DNA of 64,000 bases, from the NCBI RefSeq assembly GCF_003014475.1, contig NZ_PYGJ01000003.1, positions 1 through 64,000 of the forward strand, written 5' to 3'. This stretch comes from Shimia abyssi. GTDB taxonomy: Bacteria; Pseudomonadota; Alphaproteobacteria; Rhodobacterales; Rhodobacteraceae. Shown here piece after piece: positions 15,750 through 23,438 of the stretch. Under the pieces are notes generated by a model. It ran no database searches, was not told the origin of the DNA, and saw only the letters and a program-made list of their open reading frames with translations. How positions within the stretch are numbered: the first letter of the stretch is position 1; each line of letters opens with the position of its first letter. A program made the translations under genes and the position numbers.

Positions 15750-17129
15750 TCATTTGAAATCACGCACGTCAACGAGGTGCCCAGACACGGCGGCTGCCGC
15801 GACCATTGCAGGGGACATTAAATGGGTGCGCGCGCCACGGCCCTGACGTCCTTCGAAATTTCTGTTGGTTGATGAAGCGACCCGCTCGCCATCCATGGCA
15901 ATGTCGTCATTCATCGCCAGACACATCGAACAACCAGCTTCAGGCCGCCATTCAAATCCGGCGGTCTCGAAGATTGCGCGAAGGCCTTCGGCTTCGGCCT
16001 TAAGACGTGTCATGGCAGAGCCGGGCACTACGATTGCTTCGACGCCTGTCGCCACATGCCGACCTTCCAGTATTTTGGCCGCCTCTCGTAAATCTTCGAT
16101 ACGGCTATTCGTACAAGAGCCGATGAATGCTGTGTCGATTTCTATCGACTGGGCTGATTGCCCCTCGGACAATCCCATGTACTGCAATGAACGTTCCAAA
16201 GCCGCCTTGGCCTTGGGAGAGACGTAGTCTGCCGCGACCGGCACATTTGCAGTGATTGGTATGGATTGATCCGGGCTGGTACCCCAGGTGATCAAGGGTT
16301 CGATGTCGGCGCCTGAGATCACAAATTCCTTGTCAAATTCGGCTTCGGGGTCGCTGACCCAGCTTTCACCTTTGAATTCAAAACGACCACTATGAGGGTG
16401 CCCCAGCAACGCGGCATCGGTGATGTCATCTGCCGCAATCAATGCTGCACGAGCGCCCAGCTCGACCGCCATATTGCAGACGGTCATACGTCCGGCCATA
16501 TCAAGCCCGCGAATGGCAGAGCCAGAAAATTCTACGGCATGCCCATTCGCACCACCCGCCCCGACGACCTGCACGATCTTCATGATAATGTCCTTTGCTG
16601 TCACGCCGGGGGCAGTGCCGCCTTCGACGGTGACGCGCATGGTTTTCATACGCTTGTAGCGCAGCGTCTGGGTGGCCAGCACATGTTCCACCTCCGAAGT
16701 GCCGATGCCAAACCCTAACGCGCCAAAGGCGCCATAGGTGGTGGTATGGCTGTCACCGCAAGCGATCAGCATGCCGGGCGCGACCAACCCCTGTTCCGGC
16801 ACCACGACGTGTTCGATGCCCTGCCGTGGGTCGCCCAAACCATAAAACGCGATACCGTGTTTGGTGCAGTTTGCCTCTAGATTGTCGATAAGCAGTTTTG
16901 ATGCTGCATCATGCGGCTCGCTGCTTCGGGTTGCGTTCACATGGTCGACCACCGCCAAATGCGCCTCGGGTCGCCAAACGCCCAATTGCTTTGTATCGAG
17001 CCCGGAAAAGGCCTGCGGGCTGGTGTATTCGTTCATGATGTGGAAATCGACATAGATAAGCATGTCGCCATCGGGCAGATCGCAGACCTTATGGGCGTCG
17101 ACCAACTTGTCATAAAGGGTCCGGTTCAT
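15750..17129 (-). CDS. leuC: LeuC-type aconitase-family large subunit (paralogue)
   Basis: This is the iron-sulfur catalytic subunit of a hydro-lyase, 459 residues. The three cluster cysteines are present: Cys339 in GSCTNSRIEDL and Cys400/Cys403 in CSMCLAMN. GDSHTTTYGAFGALGFGIGTSEVEHVLATQT and NRNFEGRQGRG are conserved. The N-terminal substrate-region segment reads YVDFHIMNEYTSPQAF where biosynthetic LeuC has DRHLVHEVTSPQAF, hinting at a different substrate such as a citraconate, maleate or methylmalate-type acid. Its ATG overlaps the hydrolase stop (ATGA), and its stop overlaps the leuD region. Confidence 0.87.
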   Translation of the reverse strand: MNRTLYDKLVDAHKVCDLPDGDMLIYVDFHIMNEYTSPQAFSGLDTKQLGVWRPEAHLAVVDHVNATRSSEPHDAASKLLIDNLEANCTKHGIAFYGLGDPRQGIEHVVVPEQGLVAPGMLIACGDSHTTTYGAFGALGFGIGTSEVEHVLATQTLRYKRMKTMRVTVEGGTAPGVTAKDIIMKIVQVVGAGGANGHAVEFSGSAIRGLDMAGRMTVCNMAVELGARAALIAADDITDAALLGHPHSGRFEFKGESWVSDPEAEFDKEFVISGADIEPLITWGTSPDQSIPITANVPVAADYVSPKAKAALERSLQYMGLSEGQSAQSIEIDTAFIGSCTNSRIEDLREAAKILEGRHVATGVEAIVVPGSAMTRLKAEAEGLRAIFETAGFEWRPEAGCSMCLAMNDDIAMDGERVASSTNRNFEGRQGRGARTHLMSPAMVAAAAVSGHLVDVRDFK

Positions 17130-18031
17130 TTGGATGCCTCTGCGTGGATAGGGTTGCGGGCAAAGTAACCGGACATACGCGCGGCTATTTTGTTGGGGAT
17201 TTCTTCAGCCATGTAATGCGTCGCATCAAGCGCTTCACCTTCGACCATTTCGGCACGCTGGCGCCAAAGCGAAAGTGCATCGAAACAGGTCTCGATCACA
17301 CCATGTTTGGCCCAAAGGACCTGGACCGGCACGGGCAGCTTGCGACCTTGATCAGCGTCATCATGCTCAATGTCGATGGTGGCGGCGGCGCGGTAGTCTT
17401 CACAACTTGCGTGAATGGCGTCGGGGCACGAAAAGGCATTCAGGTATTCGTCCAGCGCCGCATCGGCAAACGGATTGTCACCACGGGCTTGATTGAAGCA
17501 CTTCAATTTCCAGAACCCTTCGGGGTCGGCACCGATCAAATGTTCAGGCAACGGGTACTTCTGGATCAGAAAAAACCAATGCCAATACATCTCGGCAAAT
17601 CTGGCAGATGTATTGGCATACATCTCTCGCGTCGGCGCGATATCCAGCAAAGACATGGCGGCAACATGTTTCGGATGATCAAGCCCCAGACGATGCGCTA
17701 CGCGAGCGCCCCGATCATGGGCACCGACCAGATACCGGTCATGCCCGAGCCGCGCCATCACCGCGTGGATATCCCTTGCCATTGACCGCTTGGAATACGG
17801 GAAATGCGAAACGCTGGAGGGCGGTTTGTCGGATCGCCCATAGCCCCGCAGGTCCGGGCAAATCACCTGAAAGTCCCGTGCCAGAACCGGCGCCACCCTA
17901 TGCCACATGGCCGAGGTCTGCGGGTAGCCGTGTATCAGAACGACCGGTGGCGCGCCCACAGGACCTGCGCGACGGACAAACAAGGTTGCACCATCTCCTT
18001 CGATCCGTTCCTCCACGAATTCCTCAAACAT
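17126..18031 (-). CDS. Alpha/beta hydrolase, haloacetate dehalogenase-like
   Basis: This 301-residue hydrolase has the oxyanion motif HGYPQTSAMWHRV and, in place of a nucleophilic serine, an aspartate: GAHDRGARVAHRLGLDHP gives Asp106, Arg107 and Arg110, matching the fluoroacetate dehalogenase family. YWHWFFLIQKYPLPE and the general base His272 (DATHYMAEEIP) also fit that family. Members release halide from haloacetates, but epoxide hydrolases and unassigned enzymes share these features. First gene of the operon with LeuC/LeuD-like and LysR. In context it may supply or process a carboxylate. Halogenated substrates are possible but not demonstrated. Confidence 0.85.
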   Translation of the reverse strand: MFEEFVEERIEGDGATLFVRRAGPVGAPPVVLIHGYPQTSAMWHRVAPVLARDFQVICPDLRGYGRSDKPPSSVSHFPYSKRSMARDIHAVMARLGHDRYLVGAHDRGARVAHRLGLDHPKHVAAMSLLDIAPTREMYANTSARFAEMYWHWFFLIQKYPLPEHLIGADPEGFWKLKCFNQARGDNPFADAALDEYLNAFSCPDAIHASCEDYRAAATIDIEHDDADQGRKLPVPVQVLWAKHGVIETCFDALSLWRQRAEMVEGEALDATHYMAEEIPNKIAARMSGYFARNPIHAEASK

Positions 18032-18086
18032 TTCGACCTCCTCGGGAAGTTTTCTTTCCCTCGTTATCTCAGATTAATTGGGAATT

Positions 18087-18122
18087 ACTAATCGGAAAAA
18101 CTAATTAGTTTTGCCAACTAAT
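18087..18122. promoter_or_regulatory. ACTAAT-box cluster, putative LysR operator
   Basis: Between the divergent hydrolase and dctP genes, ACTAAT occurs at 18087-18092, 18100-18105 and 18117-18122. The central copy extends to a 14-bp perfect palindrome, AAACTAATTAGTTT. The region is much more AT-rich than its surroundings. LysR regulators commonly bind such interrupted dyads in divergent promoters. Binding is inferred. Confidence 0.5.
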
Positions 18123-18216
18123 TCTCCCTCAAATCGTCTCTATGGTCGAACGCCATGAGGGGCGCTTGGGTGAAGGAGATCCGGACACAGGGCCCTGCAA
18201 ATCAATGGAGGATACA

Positions 18217-19218
18217 ATGAAATTTCTGCTGAGCACTGCTTTTACAATGACCATGGCCTTGGGTGCATCTACTGCAATCGCGGCCTGTGATGACGGAGAG
18301 GTCGTTATTAAATTCAGCCATGTCACTAACACGGACAAACACCCAAAAGGCATCGCTGCAACCTTGTTGGCCAACCGTGTGAACGACGAGATGAACGGCA
18401 AAGCCTGCATGGAAGTCTTCCCGAACTCGACACTATACAATGACAACAAGGTTCTGGAAGCCATGTTGCAGGGTGACGTGCATCTGGCGGCACCTTCGCT
18501 GTCGAAATTCGAGAAGTTTACCAAGCAATTCCGTATCTTCGACCTGCCATTCATGTTTGAGGATATCGAGGCCGTCGACGCCTTTCAGGCCTCTGATTCT
18601 GGCCAGGCCCTGCTCGACAGCATGCAGCGTCGTGGTCTTCAAGGGCTGACATTCTGGCACAATGGCATGAAGCAGATGTCAGCTAATGTGCCGTTAATGT
18701 CACCTGCGGACGCTGAAGGGCTGAAATTCCGAGTGATGTCTTCTGACGTGCTGGTGGCGCAAATGGAGGCGATCGGGGGCACCCCACAGAAGATGGCTTT
18801 CTCTGAAGTATATGGCGCATTACAGCAAGGCGTGGTCGACGGTCAGGAAAACGTTTGGTCCAATATTTACGGCAAGAAATTCTTCGAAGTGCAGGACGGC
18901 ATCACCGAGACCAACCACGGGGTGATCGACTATCTGGTCGTAACATCAGTTGACTGGCTCGACAGCCTGGATGCCGATGTGCGCGATCAGTTCCTGACCA
19001 TCCTTGGCGAGGTCACTGCGCTTCGGAACTCCGAATCCTTTGCCGTCAACCAGGCCAACCGTCAGGCCATCATCGACGCCGGTGCCGAGGTGCGCACGCT
19101 GACGACTGACGAGCGACAAGCCTGGGTAGACGCCATGAAACCGGTTTGGGATCAGTTCTCTGACGATGTTGGTCAGGACATGATCGACGCAGCACAAGCG
19201 ATCAACGAAGGCAGCTAA
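18217..19218 (+). CDS. dctP: TRAP transporter substrate-binding protein DctP
   Basis: This periplasmic binding protein of a TRAP carboxylate transporter is 333 residues long, with a signal peptide ending near AIAA. FSHVTNTDKHPKG is the typical start of the mature domain. LKFRVMSSDVLVAQMEAIGGTPQKMAFSEVYGALQQGVVDGQENVWSNIY contains the conserved arginine that salt-bridges the ligand carboxylate and the hinge region. ATG at 18217 follows GGAGG. It is first in the dctPQM operon and is divergent from the hydrolase-leuC-leuD-LysR operon. The ligand is a carboxylate; identity unknown. Confidence 0.93.
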   Translation: MKFLLSTAFTMTMALGASTAIAACDDGEVVIKFSHVTNTDKHPKGIAATLLANRVNDEMNGKACMEVFPNSTLYNDNKVLEAMLQGDVHLAAPSLSKFEKFTKQFRIFDLPFMFEDIEAVDAFQASDSGQALLDSMQRRGLQGLTFWHNGMKQMSANVPLMSPADAEGLKFRVMSSDVLVAQMEAIGGTPQKMAFSEVYGALQQGVVDGQENVWSNIYGKKFFEVQDGITETNHGVIDYLVVTSVDWLDSLDADVRDQFLTILGEVTALRNSESFAVNQANRQAIIDAGAEVRTLTTDERQAWVDAMKPVWDQFSDDVGQDMIDAAQAINEGS

Positions 19219-19310
19219 TCGCCTGAGGCTATTTAGAGAAACACGCGCGGGTCATTACACGAATGGCCCGCCCGTTTTCTTAAGCGGTGAAAACACCGCA
19301 GGAGGGAACA

Positions 19311-19976
19311 ATGCAAACGAAGCATAGCTTTGTGGACCAGATCGAGGAGACGCTGATTGCGCTTCTCTTGGGGCTGATGACGGTGGTGACCTTTGCCAAC
19401 GTGATTGCCCGGTTCGGGTTCAACTCTAATATTTTATGGGCGCTGGAACTGACAGTGTTCATGTTTGGCTGGCTGGTGCTGCTTGGCGCCTCTTATGCGG
19501 TCAAGAAACACAGCCATCTGGGGGTCGATGCGATCCTGAACATGGTGTCACCGGGCGCGGCGCGGGTGATGGGGATCATCTCGGTCGGGTGCTGTCTGGT
19601 GTTTTCGCTGCTGCTGCTGAAGGGCGCGTATGATTACTGGGCGGTGTTTGCCGATCTGCCGCCCACATCGGGGCGCTGGTTCCCGACCGGATTTGCCGAC
19701 AAGTTCCGCAGCCAGAGTTTCTATGAGGTACAGGATGTGCCGATGGTTGGTTTTTTGCGGTTTTTGGAAGACCTGATCAACTACGGAGACGAATACGAGA
19801 AGCTGCCCAAGGTGGTGCCATATCTGGTGTTGCCGGTGTCGATGCTGTTGCTGGTATTGCGCTTTGCGCAGGCGGCGATGCAGATCTGGCGCGGTGAAAC
19901 CGACCGTCTGGTGGCCAGCCACGAGGTGGAAGACGAGATCGAAGAAGTACGTGCACAGCAGGGGGAGCAGGGCTGA
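19311..19976 (+). CDS. dctQ: TRAP transporter small permease DctQ
   Basis: This is the four-helix small membrane subunit that joins DctM, 221 residues. The hydrophobic segments are near 14-35, 45-65, 85-110 and 150-185. FANVIARFGFNSNILWALELTVFMFGWLVLLGASYAVKKHSHLGVDAI is the typical DctQ pattern. A hydrophilic insertion between helices three and four makes it longer than the usual 160-180 residues. The start follows AGGAGGG. Its stop overlaps the dctM start by one base. Confidence 0.9.
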   Translation: MQTKHSFVDQIEETLIALLLGLMTVVTFANVIARFGFNSNILWALELTVFMFGWLVLLGASYAVKKHSHLGVDAILNMVSPGAARVMGIISVGCCLVFSLLLLKGAYDYWAVFADLPPTSGRWFPTGFADKFRSQSFYEVQDVPMVGFLRFLEDLINYGDEYEKLPKVVPYLVLPVSMLLLVLRFAQAAMQIWRGETDRLVASHEVEDEIEEVRAQQGEQG

Positions 19977-21355
19977 TGGAAGTTGTTCTTCTCTTTGCGA
20001 TGGTGATTGGTTTGTTGCTGATCGGGGTGCCGATTGCAGTGTCTCTGGGCCTCAGTTCAATCATGTTCCTGCTGTTGTTCTCGGACGCCACGCTGGCGTC
20101 GGTCGCGGGCACATTGTTCGAGGCCTTTGAGGGGCATTTCACCCTTTTGGCGATCCCGTTCTTTATCCTTGCGTCGTCGTTCATGACAACGGGTGGTGTG
20201 GCGCGGCGGATTATCCGGTTCTCGATTGCTTGCGTGGGGCATTTGCCCGGTGGTCTGGCAATTGCCGGTGTGTTTGCCTGTATGATGTTTGCGGCCCTGT
20301 CCGGGTCGTCGCCTGCGACGGTTGTGGCGATTGGGTCTATCGTGATCGCGGGCATGCGTCAGGTAGGGTATTCCAAGGAATTTGCCGCTGGTGTGATCTG
20401 TAACGCGGGCACGCTGGGTATTCTCATTCCGCCCTCAATTGTGATGGTGGTCTATGCCGCCGCTGTTGAGGTGTCGGTTGGTCGTATGTTCCTTGCCGGG
20501 GTCATTCCGGGCCTGATGGCGGGCATCATGTTGATGGTGACGATCTATGTCATGGCCAAGGTTAAGAACCTGCCCAAAGGCGACTGGCAGGGGTGGGGAG
20601 AGATCTTTACCGCCGGGCGCGAAGCCGGGTGGGGCCTGTTCCTGATCGTGATCATTCTGGGCGGGATTTATGGGGGTATCTTTACCCCAACCGAAGCCGC
20701 CGCTGTGGCCGCTGTCTATTCGTTCCTGATTGCGTCGTTCATCTACAAGGACATGGGGCCACTCTCGGAGGAGGCCAATGGCGGCACCAAGAGCAGCCTG
20801 TTGAAAAAGCCTCTGTCGATTGTGACGGCGTTCTTTCACGGTGATACCAAACACACGTTGTTTGAGGCCGGTAAGCTAACGGTCACACTGTTGTTTGTGA
20901 TCGCCAATGCGTTGATCCTGAAGCATGTTTTGACGGAACAGCAGGTGCCACAGCATATCGCAGGCGCAATGCTGGATGCCGGGTTTGGTCCGATCATGTT
21001 CCTGGTGGTGGTCAATGTGATCCTGTTGATCGGTGGTCAGTTCATGGAGCCATCGGGCCTGTTGGTGATTGTTGCACCGCTGGTGTTCCCAATTGCTATT
21101 CAGCTGGGTATTGATCCGATCCATCTGGGCATCATCATGGTGGTGAACATGGAAATCGGGATGATCACGCCGCCTGTGGGTCTCAACCTGTTTGTGACTT
21201 CGGGCGTGGCCGGAATGCCGATGATGAGCGTCGTGCGCGCGGCGCTGCCGTTCCTCGCGGTGCTGTTCGTGTTCCTGATCATGATTACCTATATTCCGGC
21301 AATTTCAACCTTCTTGCCCAATACATTTATGGGGCCGGAGATCATTACAAATTGA
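19976..21355 (+). CDS. dctM: TRAP transporter large permease DctM
   Basis: This is the main transport subunit, 459 residues and about 12 membrane helices in two inverted repeats. Signatures include LAIPFFILASSFMTTGGVARRI, AALSGSSPATVVAIGSIV and the second-repeat QFMEPSGLLVIVAPLVFP, followed by MEIGMITPPVGLNLFV. There is an extended cytoplasmic stretch around residues 255-300 (about GPLSEEANGGTKSS). It works with DctP and DctQ for sodium-driven uptake. It ends the operon; a strong terminator follows 20 bp later. Confidence 0.94.
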   Translation: MEVVLLFAMVIGLLLIGVPIAVSLGLSSIMFLLLFSDATLASVAGTLFEAFEGHFTLLAIPFFILASSFMTTGGVARRIIRFSIACVGHLPGGLAIAGVFACMMFAALSGSSPATVVAIGSIVIAGMRQVGYSKEFAAGVICNAGTLGILIPPSIVMVVYAAAVEVSVGRMFLAGVIPGLMAGIMLMVTIYVMAKVKNLPKGDWQGWGEIFTAGREAGWGLFLIVIILGGIYGGIFTPTEAAAVAAVYSFLIASFIYKDMGPLSEEANGGTKSSLLKKPLSIVTAFFHGDTKHTLFEAGKLTVTLLFVIANALILKHVLTEQQVPQHIAGAMLDAGFGPIMFLVVVNVILLIGGQFMEPSGLLVIVAPLVFPIAIQLGIDPIHLGIIMVVNMEIGMITPPVGLNLFVTSGVAGMPMMSVVRAALPFLAVLFVFLIMITYIPAISTFLPNTFMGPEIITN

Positions 21356-21370
21356 TCCGAGTGAATTGAG

Positions 21371-21406
21371 AAAAAACGGCCCCGTACCAAGGTGCGGGGC
21401 CGTTTT
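21371..21406 (+). terminator. Rho-independent terminator of dctPQM
   Basis: An A-tract, a G/C stem of nine pairs (ACGGCCCCG ... CGGGGCCGT) with a nine-base loop, and a T-rich tail lie just after dctM. This is a textbook intrinsic terminator. Confidence 0.9.
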
Positions 21407-21425
21407 GCGTTTCTGATATGAGTCA

Positions 21426-21623
21426 ATGTGTGAGTTTGGAGTGAATGGTAAAACGTTCCGAATTGAAATCTTGCCGCTCGCCTGGTTGGCCCCAGATATA
21501 TCGACGGCCATTCTGGAAGGTCGCCCGCCAGAGCATCTTACGGCAAAGCTTCTTCGTAACCTTCCAGAGCTGCCACTGGATTGGGAACAACAGCGGGAGG
21601 TTCTTGGGTTCCAACAGACCTGA
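21426..21623 (+). pseudogene. C-terminal remnant of a site-specific recombinase
   Basis: The frame ends with LAPDISTAILEGRPPEHLT, then a segment ending LPLDWEQQREVLGF, which I recognise as the extreme C terminus of large serine recombinase-like proteins of Alphaproteobacteria, where LAPDIVEAILxGRQP and a W-EQR-xLGF ending recur. Only about 55 residues survive; no catalytic domain or good start is present upstream, where the dctM terminator lies. It is thus a decayed fragment. It sits about 190 bp from the 3' end of the tRNA-Tyr gene, consistent with an old integration there. Confidence 0.6.
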
Positions 21624-21808
21624 AGCCACCGTTAGGCCTCAAGACCTCACGCGAACCTTGCTCACTGAGACTTTCTCCGAAAACACCCGCAAAATGCTCT
21701 GATCGGAACTAAAACTTGAGGCCTCTGATGTCTGAATTGCCTGTAAACTATTGAAATTAAATCGCTATTGGTTGCGCTTGGAATAGTTCAGGTTCGAGGG
21801 AAAGAAAG

Positions 21809-21892
21809 TGGTGGGCGACCCTGGAATCGAACCAGGCGTGCGTCTCCGCGAGGGAGTTACAGTCCCCTGCCACACCTTGCGGCCTGTCGCCC
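21809..21892 (-). tRNA. tRNA-Tyr (GTA)
   Basis: On the minus strand the 84-nt sequence folds as a class II tRNA. The acceptor stem GGGCGAC/GTCGCCC is fully paired, the anticodon loop CTGTAAC gives anticodon GTA, there is a long variable arm of about 14 nt, and the T-arm is CCTGG-TTCGATT-CCAGG; CCA is encoded. The D-arm is unusual: position 8 is A and the conserved A14 is not evident. The gene is divergent from rlmB. Confidence 0.88.
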
Positions 21893-22027
21893 ACTTTCCT
21901 CGGTCATTCGACCGTGGTGTGAGGCGCTGATTACTGTGCCTTGTCTGGGGCGTCAACAAGAAAATCTCTTGCACCTCGTGCTTTGGCGGCGCATTGGTAA
22001 ACCCTCGTGAATTCGTGGGGTTCGAAG

Positions 22028-22807
22028 ATGAAAAAGCCCAAGTGGGTCGTTGAAAAAGAACAGGCTAAACGCAAGGCTGCTGCGGAAACGTTGTGGTTGT
22101 TTGGTTTGCACGCTGTACGCGATGCGCTGGACAATCCGGCGCGCGAAAAACTGCGGCTGATGGTGACAAAAAACGCCGCTGACAAGCTGTCGGAAGCCAT
22201 TGATATGTCTGATATCGAGCCTGAAATCATTGACCCACGCAAATTCAACCCACCGATTGATTCTCAGTCTGTGCATCAGGGCGCAGCCCTTGAAGTGAAG
22301 CCGTTGAACTGGGGGCGCCTTGAGGATTGCGCGTTGGGTGACGGCGAACGACCGCCGCGCCTGTTGTTGCTTGATAAGGTGACGGACCCACATAACGTCG
22401 GTGCGATTTTGCGCTCGGCTGAGGTGTTTGGTGCGCAAGCGGTGATTGGCACGCGCCACGGATCAGCACCCGAAACCGGGGCGCTGGCCAAGACAGCCAG
22501 CGGAGCCTTAGAACGCCAACCGTATCTGCGTGAACGCAATTTGGCTGACACCATCGTCGCGTTGCAGGGCATGGGGTATATCGTGCTGGGGCTGGATGGC
22601 GAGGCAGACGAGACCATCGAAACAGTGCTGGACGGCAAACGCGATCGCGCCGTGGCACTGGTTTTGGGGGCCGAGGGGCCGGGGCTGCGCCAAAAAACCA
22701 AAGAGACGGTGGACCACCTGGTGAAGATCGATTTTGCTGGCGCCTTTGGTTCACTCAATGTCTCAAATGCCGCTGCGGTGGCGCTTTACGCATCCCAGCT
22801 GCGCTGA
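22028..22807 (+). CDS. rlmB: 23S rRNA 2'-O-methyltransferase RlmB (TrmH family)
   Basis: This SPOUT methyltransferase modifies a guanosine of 23S rRNA (G2251 in E. coli). Its N-terminal substrate-binding domain begins WLFGLHAVRDALDNPAREKLRLMV. The knotted SAM-binding domain holds LLLLDKVTDPHNVGAILRSAEVFGAQAVI, then VALVLGAEGPGLRQKTKETVDHLVKI and FGSLNVSNAAAVALY. At 259 residues it is normal length. I use the ATG at 22028 behind GGGG; a GTG at 22007 is possible. The neighbouring tRNA-Tyr is a frequent companion in this family of bacteria. Confidence 0.93.
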   Translation: MKKPKWVVEKEQAKRKAAAETLWLFGLHAVRDALDNPAREKLRLMVTKNAADKLSEAIDMSDIEPEIIDPRKFNPPIDSQSVHQGAALEVKPLNWGRLEDCALGDGERPPRLLLLDKVTDPHNVGAILRSAEVFGAQAVIGTRHGSAPETGALAKTASGALERQPYLRERNLADTIVALQGMGYIVLGLDGEADETIETVLDGKRDRAVALVLGAEGPGLRQKTKETVDHLVKIDFAGAFGSLNVSNAAAVALYASQLR

Positions 22808-22925
22808 CACTTCTTCATTTCGCCAAAAATACTTCCGCCGGAGGCTCCCGAAGTTGGGTCATGCGCCCTACATTACAGGCTAGATCCAGTCAGACCGGAG
22901 CAGACCAATTCCACAGACGTCAAAA

Positions 22926-23210
22926 ATTGCCACGTGTTGTTACTGCGGCACCCGCGCCGCGCTGATTTTGCGCGGCCGCGAACGCCACGAGTTGGCCTGT
23001 TCCTCCTGTGGTGCTCCGCTGCATAATCTTAAACACATGCCGGTTGACGCCAAACGATCAGATCGGCGCGTTCAGGATCGCCCGAGGGCGACAGGGTATA
23101 TTCCCGAGGTACACGGGAAACCCAGAAAGTCGCACAAGAAAAAACGCAAATCCAAGCGCAAGGATTGGTTTGAGGACATCTTTGAAGTGATTGAAGATAT
23201 CTTTGATTGA
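22926..23210 (+). CDS. Small zinc-ribbon protein with lysine-rich tail, unusual start
   Basis: The reading frame encodes a two-CxxC-like zinc ribbon (CCYCGTRAALILRGRERHELACSSCGAPLH), a middle segment, a very basic stretch (KPRKSHKKKRKSKRK) and an acidic tail ending WFEDIFEVIEDIFD. The first cysteine pair lies upstream of the TTG at 22968 that automated start choice would use. The frame is open only back to a TAG at 22881, and no ATG or GTG precedes the cysteines. An ATT at 22926 is the most plausible candidate, or the upstream part has lost its start. Function unknown; nucleic-acid binding is conceivable. Confidence 0.6.
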   Translation: MATCCYCGTRAALILRGRERHELACSSCGAPLHNLKHMPVDAKRSDRRVQDRPRATGYIPEVHGKPRKSHKKKRKSKRKDWFEDIFEVIEDIFD

Positions 23211-23358
23211 CCACGGCGGGCTGATCGCGCGGTTGTAACGTGGTGTTCACATGTTTTTGACATCCTCTTTTATTATGGTGGTGCATAACTACATCAATCG
23301 GGCAAGCACGGAGCTGGAACTTCTGTGTTTGACTTCACTGTCCCTCGTTCCGTACCTG

Positions 23359-23387
23359 GCGCCCAAGATTTCTTGGGCGCTTTTTTC
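23359..23387 (+). terminator. Rho-independent terminator
   Basis: A perfect GCGCCCAAG/CTTGGGCGC stem with a four-base loop is followed by six T. It lies about 150 bp after the zinc-ribbon gene and before the CoA-binding gene, so it ends either the former transcript or a separate short RNA. Confidence 0.8.
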
Positions 23388-23438
23388 TTGGATACGATCA
23401 GGGGTGTTCAAGAGGGGCAATATCAGTAGCGTGTCGGT

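Noticed and set aside
15133-17129. Leucine biosynthesis operon
   Set aside because: LeuC/LeuD are here, but with a hydrolase, a LysR regulator and an opposite TRAP transporter; LeuA is absent and the LeuB-like gene lies in another regulated locus 9 kb away with divergent motifs.
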